Notes under the pieces: generated by a model
Told to the model about the DNA's origin: nothing
What the model saw: the letters and a program-made list of their open reading frames with translations, nothing else
The model's database searches: none
Translations under genes and position numbers: made by a program
In this document: piece after piece, positions 62,628 through 64,000 of the stretch
Layout: the number at the start of each line of letters is the position of its first letter
Numbering within the stretch: the first letter of the stretch is position 1
Source: Chloroflexota bacterium
Lineage (GTDB): Bacteria > Chloroflexota > UBA11872 > VXNJ01
Reading direction: 5' to 3'
Assembly: GCA_026707405.1 (NCBI GenBank)
Contig: JAPOWW010000004.1
Location: 401,181 to 465,180 of the forward strand
DNA: 64,000 nt

Positions 62628-64000
62628 TCAGGAGCGATTTTCGGGATTCAGCCGCTGCGTTGTCTCCTCTTCGCTTCCGATTGCGTTCGGGAACGTGTGC
62701 GTATTCCTGTACGTGAGAGTGTCTTTTTCGATCACGTGCATGGTCAGAGTCCCGTTCGAGTAGGCGCCCGCGAACATGAACGGCCCTTCCGGATCTATCC
62801 ACGCCCACGTTGAGCGGCTCGGCAACTGCACTGAGGTCAGCCAGCGGGAGCCGGTCTCGTCTAGCACCACTATCTCGGCCCGGAAAGGATTTAGCAGATA
62901 CAGCTTTCCCTCCGCATCCCGTACCAGGCGCGTAGTGCCCGGGTAGGTCGAAAGCGTCGGGCCGACGCTCCGGTCCGCCAGGTTGAACGCGTGAAGCGTA
63001 CCCTCGGCGGTCAGCAAGAACGTGTCGCTTTCTCCCGAGACCGGGGCGATCGCCTGTATCACGGGCGCTGGCGCGCGCTCCGCATGCCTCTCCATCTTGC
63101 CCGTGGACAGATCGAGAGTGCGCATTCTGCCCGAAAACCGATGGACGAGATGCACGAGATGCTGACCGGCAGGCAGAACCGGAATCTCCGAGCTTGAGAT
63201 CAACCTGTTGAGCACGATCTCGTTCGATTGAGGGTCAACTATCAGTATTCGTGACAGGAAAGACACTAGGCCGGAAATGGCGTATGAGGCGATGACATGC
63301 CCTCTGTCGATCTCGCCGACGTATCGAACCGAAACCGTGCTGGGATAGCCTTCGACGTCGTAGCTGGCGGACCGAAGCGCCCGTCCCAGCGCGAAGAACT
63401 GGGGGGGCGTATCGATTTCGGCGGCTGCCGAGCCATCGTTGCCGACCGGCAGCAGGTAGCCGAAGTAAACCTGACCGTCTTCGCTGATCATGGGCAAATT
63501 CCGATTCGGCGGAATCGGGACCTCGTGCTCGAATGTCAGACCGGTCCATCTGTCGATGCCGACGAACTTGGCGGTAACGCCGTCTACGCTCATTGCGGCG
63601 GGGACGTACAACCGCCTGATTGGCGCTGGCGCTAGAGAGACTTGATGTCGGGATTCACCCTCGTCGCGCACGGTCAACTCGCCCTTGGCTTCCCGGTAGC
63701 CAAGGCGCTGTACCTTTACCTTGAGGGGGCCTGGCGCGAGGCTGGGGAAGACGGCTGAGCCGTCGGACCCGGTTGTGCCGTTCGTCACTACGCGGTCGAA
63801 GGAGTCGCTGATCGTCAGGACCGAATCCGCGAGCGGCGCTCCGGATTCGGCGTCAACTATCTGAACGATGACCGAGTTAGGGTACGGCTCGATCTCGAAT
63901 CCGGCGGAGACGTTGCTGATCGGGGCGTCGTTCCGGTCCCACGCCTGCGATGTGATTAGGAATCCCCGTGTATCGGGATTTACCAGAGCCGCCGGAATGA
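62628..64000 (-). CDS. large secreted-type protein, 5' part beyond window
   Basis: The frame is open from the window edge to TGA 62628. At least 457 residues are present. A carboxypeptidase-regulatory-like beta module comes first (PNSVIVQIVDAESGAPLADS then AVFPSLAPGPLKVKVQRLGY). The rest resembles a WD40/beta-propeller-like or PQQ-like repeat: VSGESDTFLLTAEGTLHAFN, TRLVRDAEGKLYLLNPF, and TWAWIDPEGPFMFAG. It is likely extracellular; function is unknown. The start is not in the window, so an internal GTG at 63788 is not the true start. Confidence 0.72.
   Translation of the reverse strand, partial: IPAALVNPDTRGFLITSQAWDRNDAPISNVSAGFEIEPYPNSVIVQIVDAESGAPLADSVLTISDSFDRVVTNGTTGSDGSAVFPSLAPGPLKVKVQRLGYREAKGELTVRDEGESRHQVSLAPAPIRRLYVPAAMSVDGVTAKFVGIDRWTGLTFEHEVPIPPNRNLPMISEDGQVYFGYLLPVGNDGSAAAEIDTPPQFFALGRALRSASYDVEGYPSTVSVRYVGEIDRGHVIASYAISGLVSFLSRILIVDPQSNEIVLNRLISSSEIPVLPAGQHLVHLVHRFSGRMRTLDLSTGKMERHAERAPAPVIQAIAPVSGESDTFLLTAEGTLHAFNLADRSVGPTLSTYPGTTRLVRDAEGKLYLLNPFRAEIVVLDETGSRWLTSVQLPSRSTWAWIDPEGPFMFAGAYSNGTLTMHVIEKDTLTYRNTHTFPNAIGSEEETTQRLNPENRS

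Noticed and set aside
1-64000. CRISPR arrays, rRNA genes, transposases or prophage genes
   Set aside because: I saw no regular repeat-spacer pattern, no rRNA-like segment and no integrase or transposase motif in any frame.

Overview
The window reads as a contiguous piece of a moderately GC-rich bacterial chromosome. It carries housekeeping operons, four tRNA genes (Pro-TGG, Thr-CGT, Ser-TGA, Ser-GCT) and scattered metabolic genes, with no phage or transposase genes. I infer a Chloroflexota bacterium of the Dehalococcoidia/SAR202 type. The reasons are an HspR-type heat-shock operon with lon and a ClpC-like ATPase, LCP and VanW envelope proteins, and an accessory set rich in LLM flavin oxidoreductase, Gfo/Idh/MocA, MBL-fold and HpcH/HpaI genes. 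This placement is inference and no marker tree was run.

Layout. 1-12.5 kb: proA, a VanW protein, tRNA-Pro, pdxA, an LCP protein, an endonuclease/exonuclease/phosphatase gene, a CinA-like protein, a class II aldolase, a GHMP kinase, a YesL-like membrane protein and a sugar-type ABC ATPase. 12.5-18.5 kb: a compact nusA-ylxR-infB-rbfA-truB-ribF operon behind a leader with a promoter and an intrinsic terminator; rimP is missing. 18.5-22.1 kb (minus strand): sulfate assimilation, with an APS/PAPS reductase and a fused APS kinase-ATP sulfurylase, behind a promoter whose -35 box overlaps a perfect 16-bp palindrome. 22.3-31.3 kb: a radical SAM protein, an enoyl reductase-like SDR, DUF3052, tRNA-Thr, a probable selenocysteine peroxiredoxin, a HAD phosphatase, nth-fmdB, a DUF2851 protein and a Tat/lipoprotein solute-binding protein. 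31.5-40.5 kb: the heat-shock operon lon-dnaK-grpE-dnaJ-hspR-clpC with an HspR (HAIR)-like operator over its -35 box. 40.6-49.4 kb: DegT aminotransferase, GNAT, a TIM-barrel-like protein, OsmC, fabZ, a GT9 glycosyltransferase, two tRNA-Ser genes, a class III aminotransferase and an aspartoacylase-like peptidase.

49.6-54.8 kb is the most unusual block. It is a three-gene overlapping operon of lower GC, encoding a Swt1-type HEPN-DGQHR fusion, a second DGQHR protein (a paralog of the first) and a HelD/UvrD-like superfamily 1 helicase. DGQHR (DndB-like) proteins, HEPN RNases and SF1 helicases recur in defence islands, so this is my main candidate for an undescribed anti-phage or DNA-modification-sensing system. 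From 54.9 kb to the end: a tandem MBL hydrolase, an HpcH/HpaI aldolase, a class IV aminotransferase, an intergenic repeat cluster, a DM13 protein, a DsbB/thioredoxin-fold pair, an LLM oxidoreductase and a partial large protein running off the end.

Second highlight: the peroxiredoxin at 25937-26392 has an in-frame TGA exactly at the peroxidatic-cysteine position, followed by a SECIS-like hairpin. Third: at least two genes (GHMP kinase, endonuclease/exonuclease/phosphatase) have conserved N-terminal motifs upstream of any usable ATG/GTG/TTG and appear to start at CTG.
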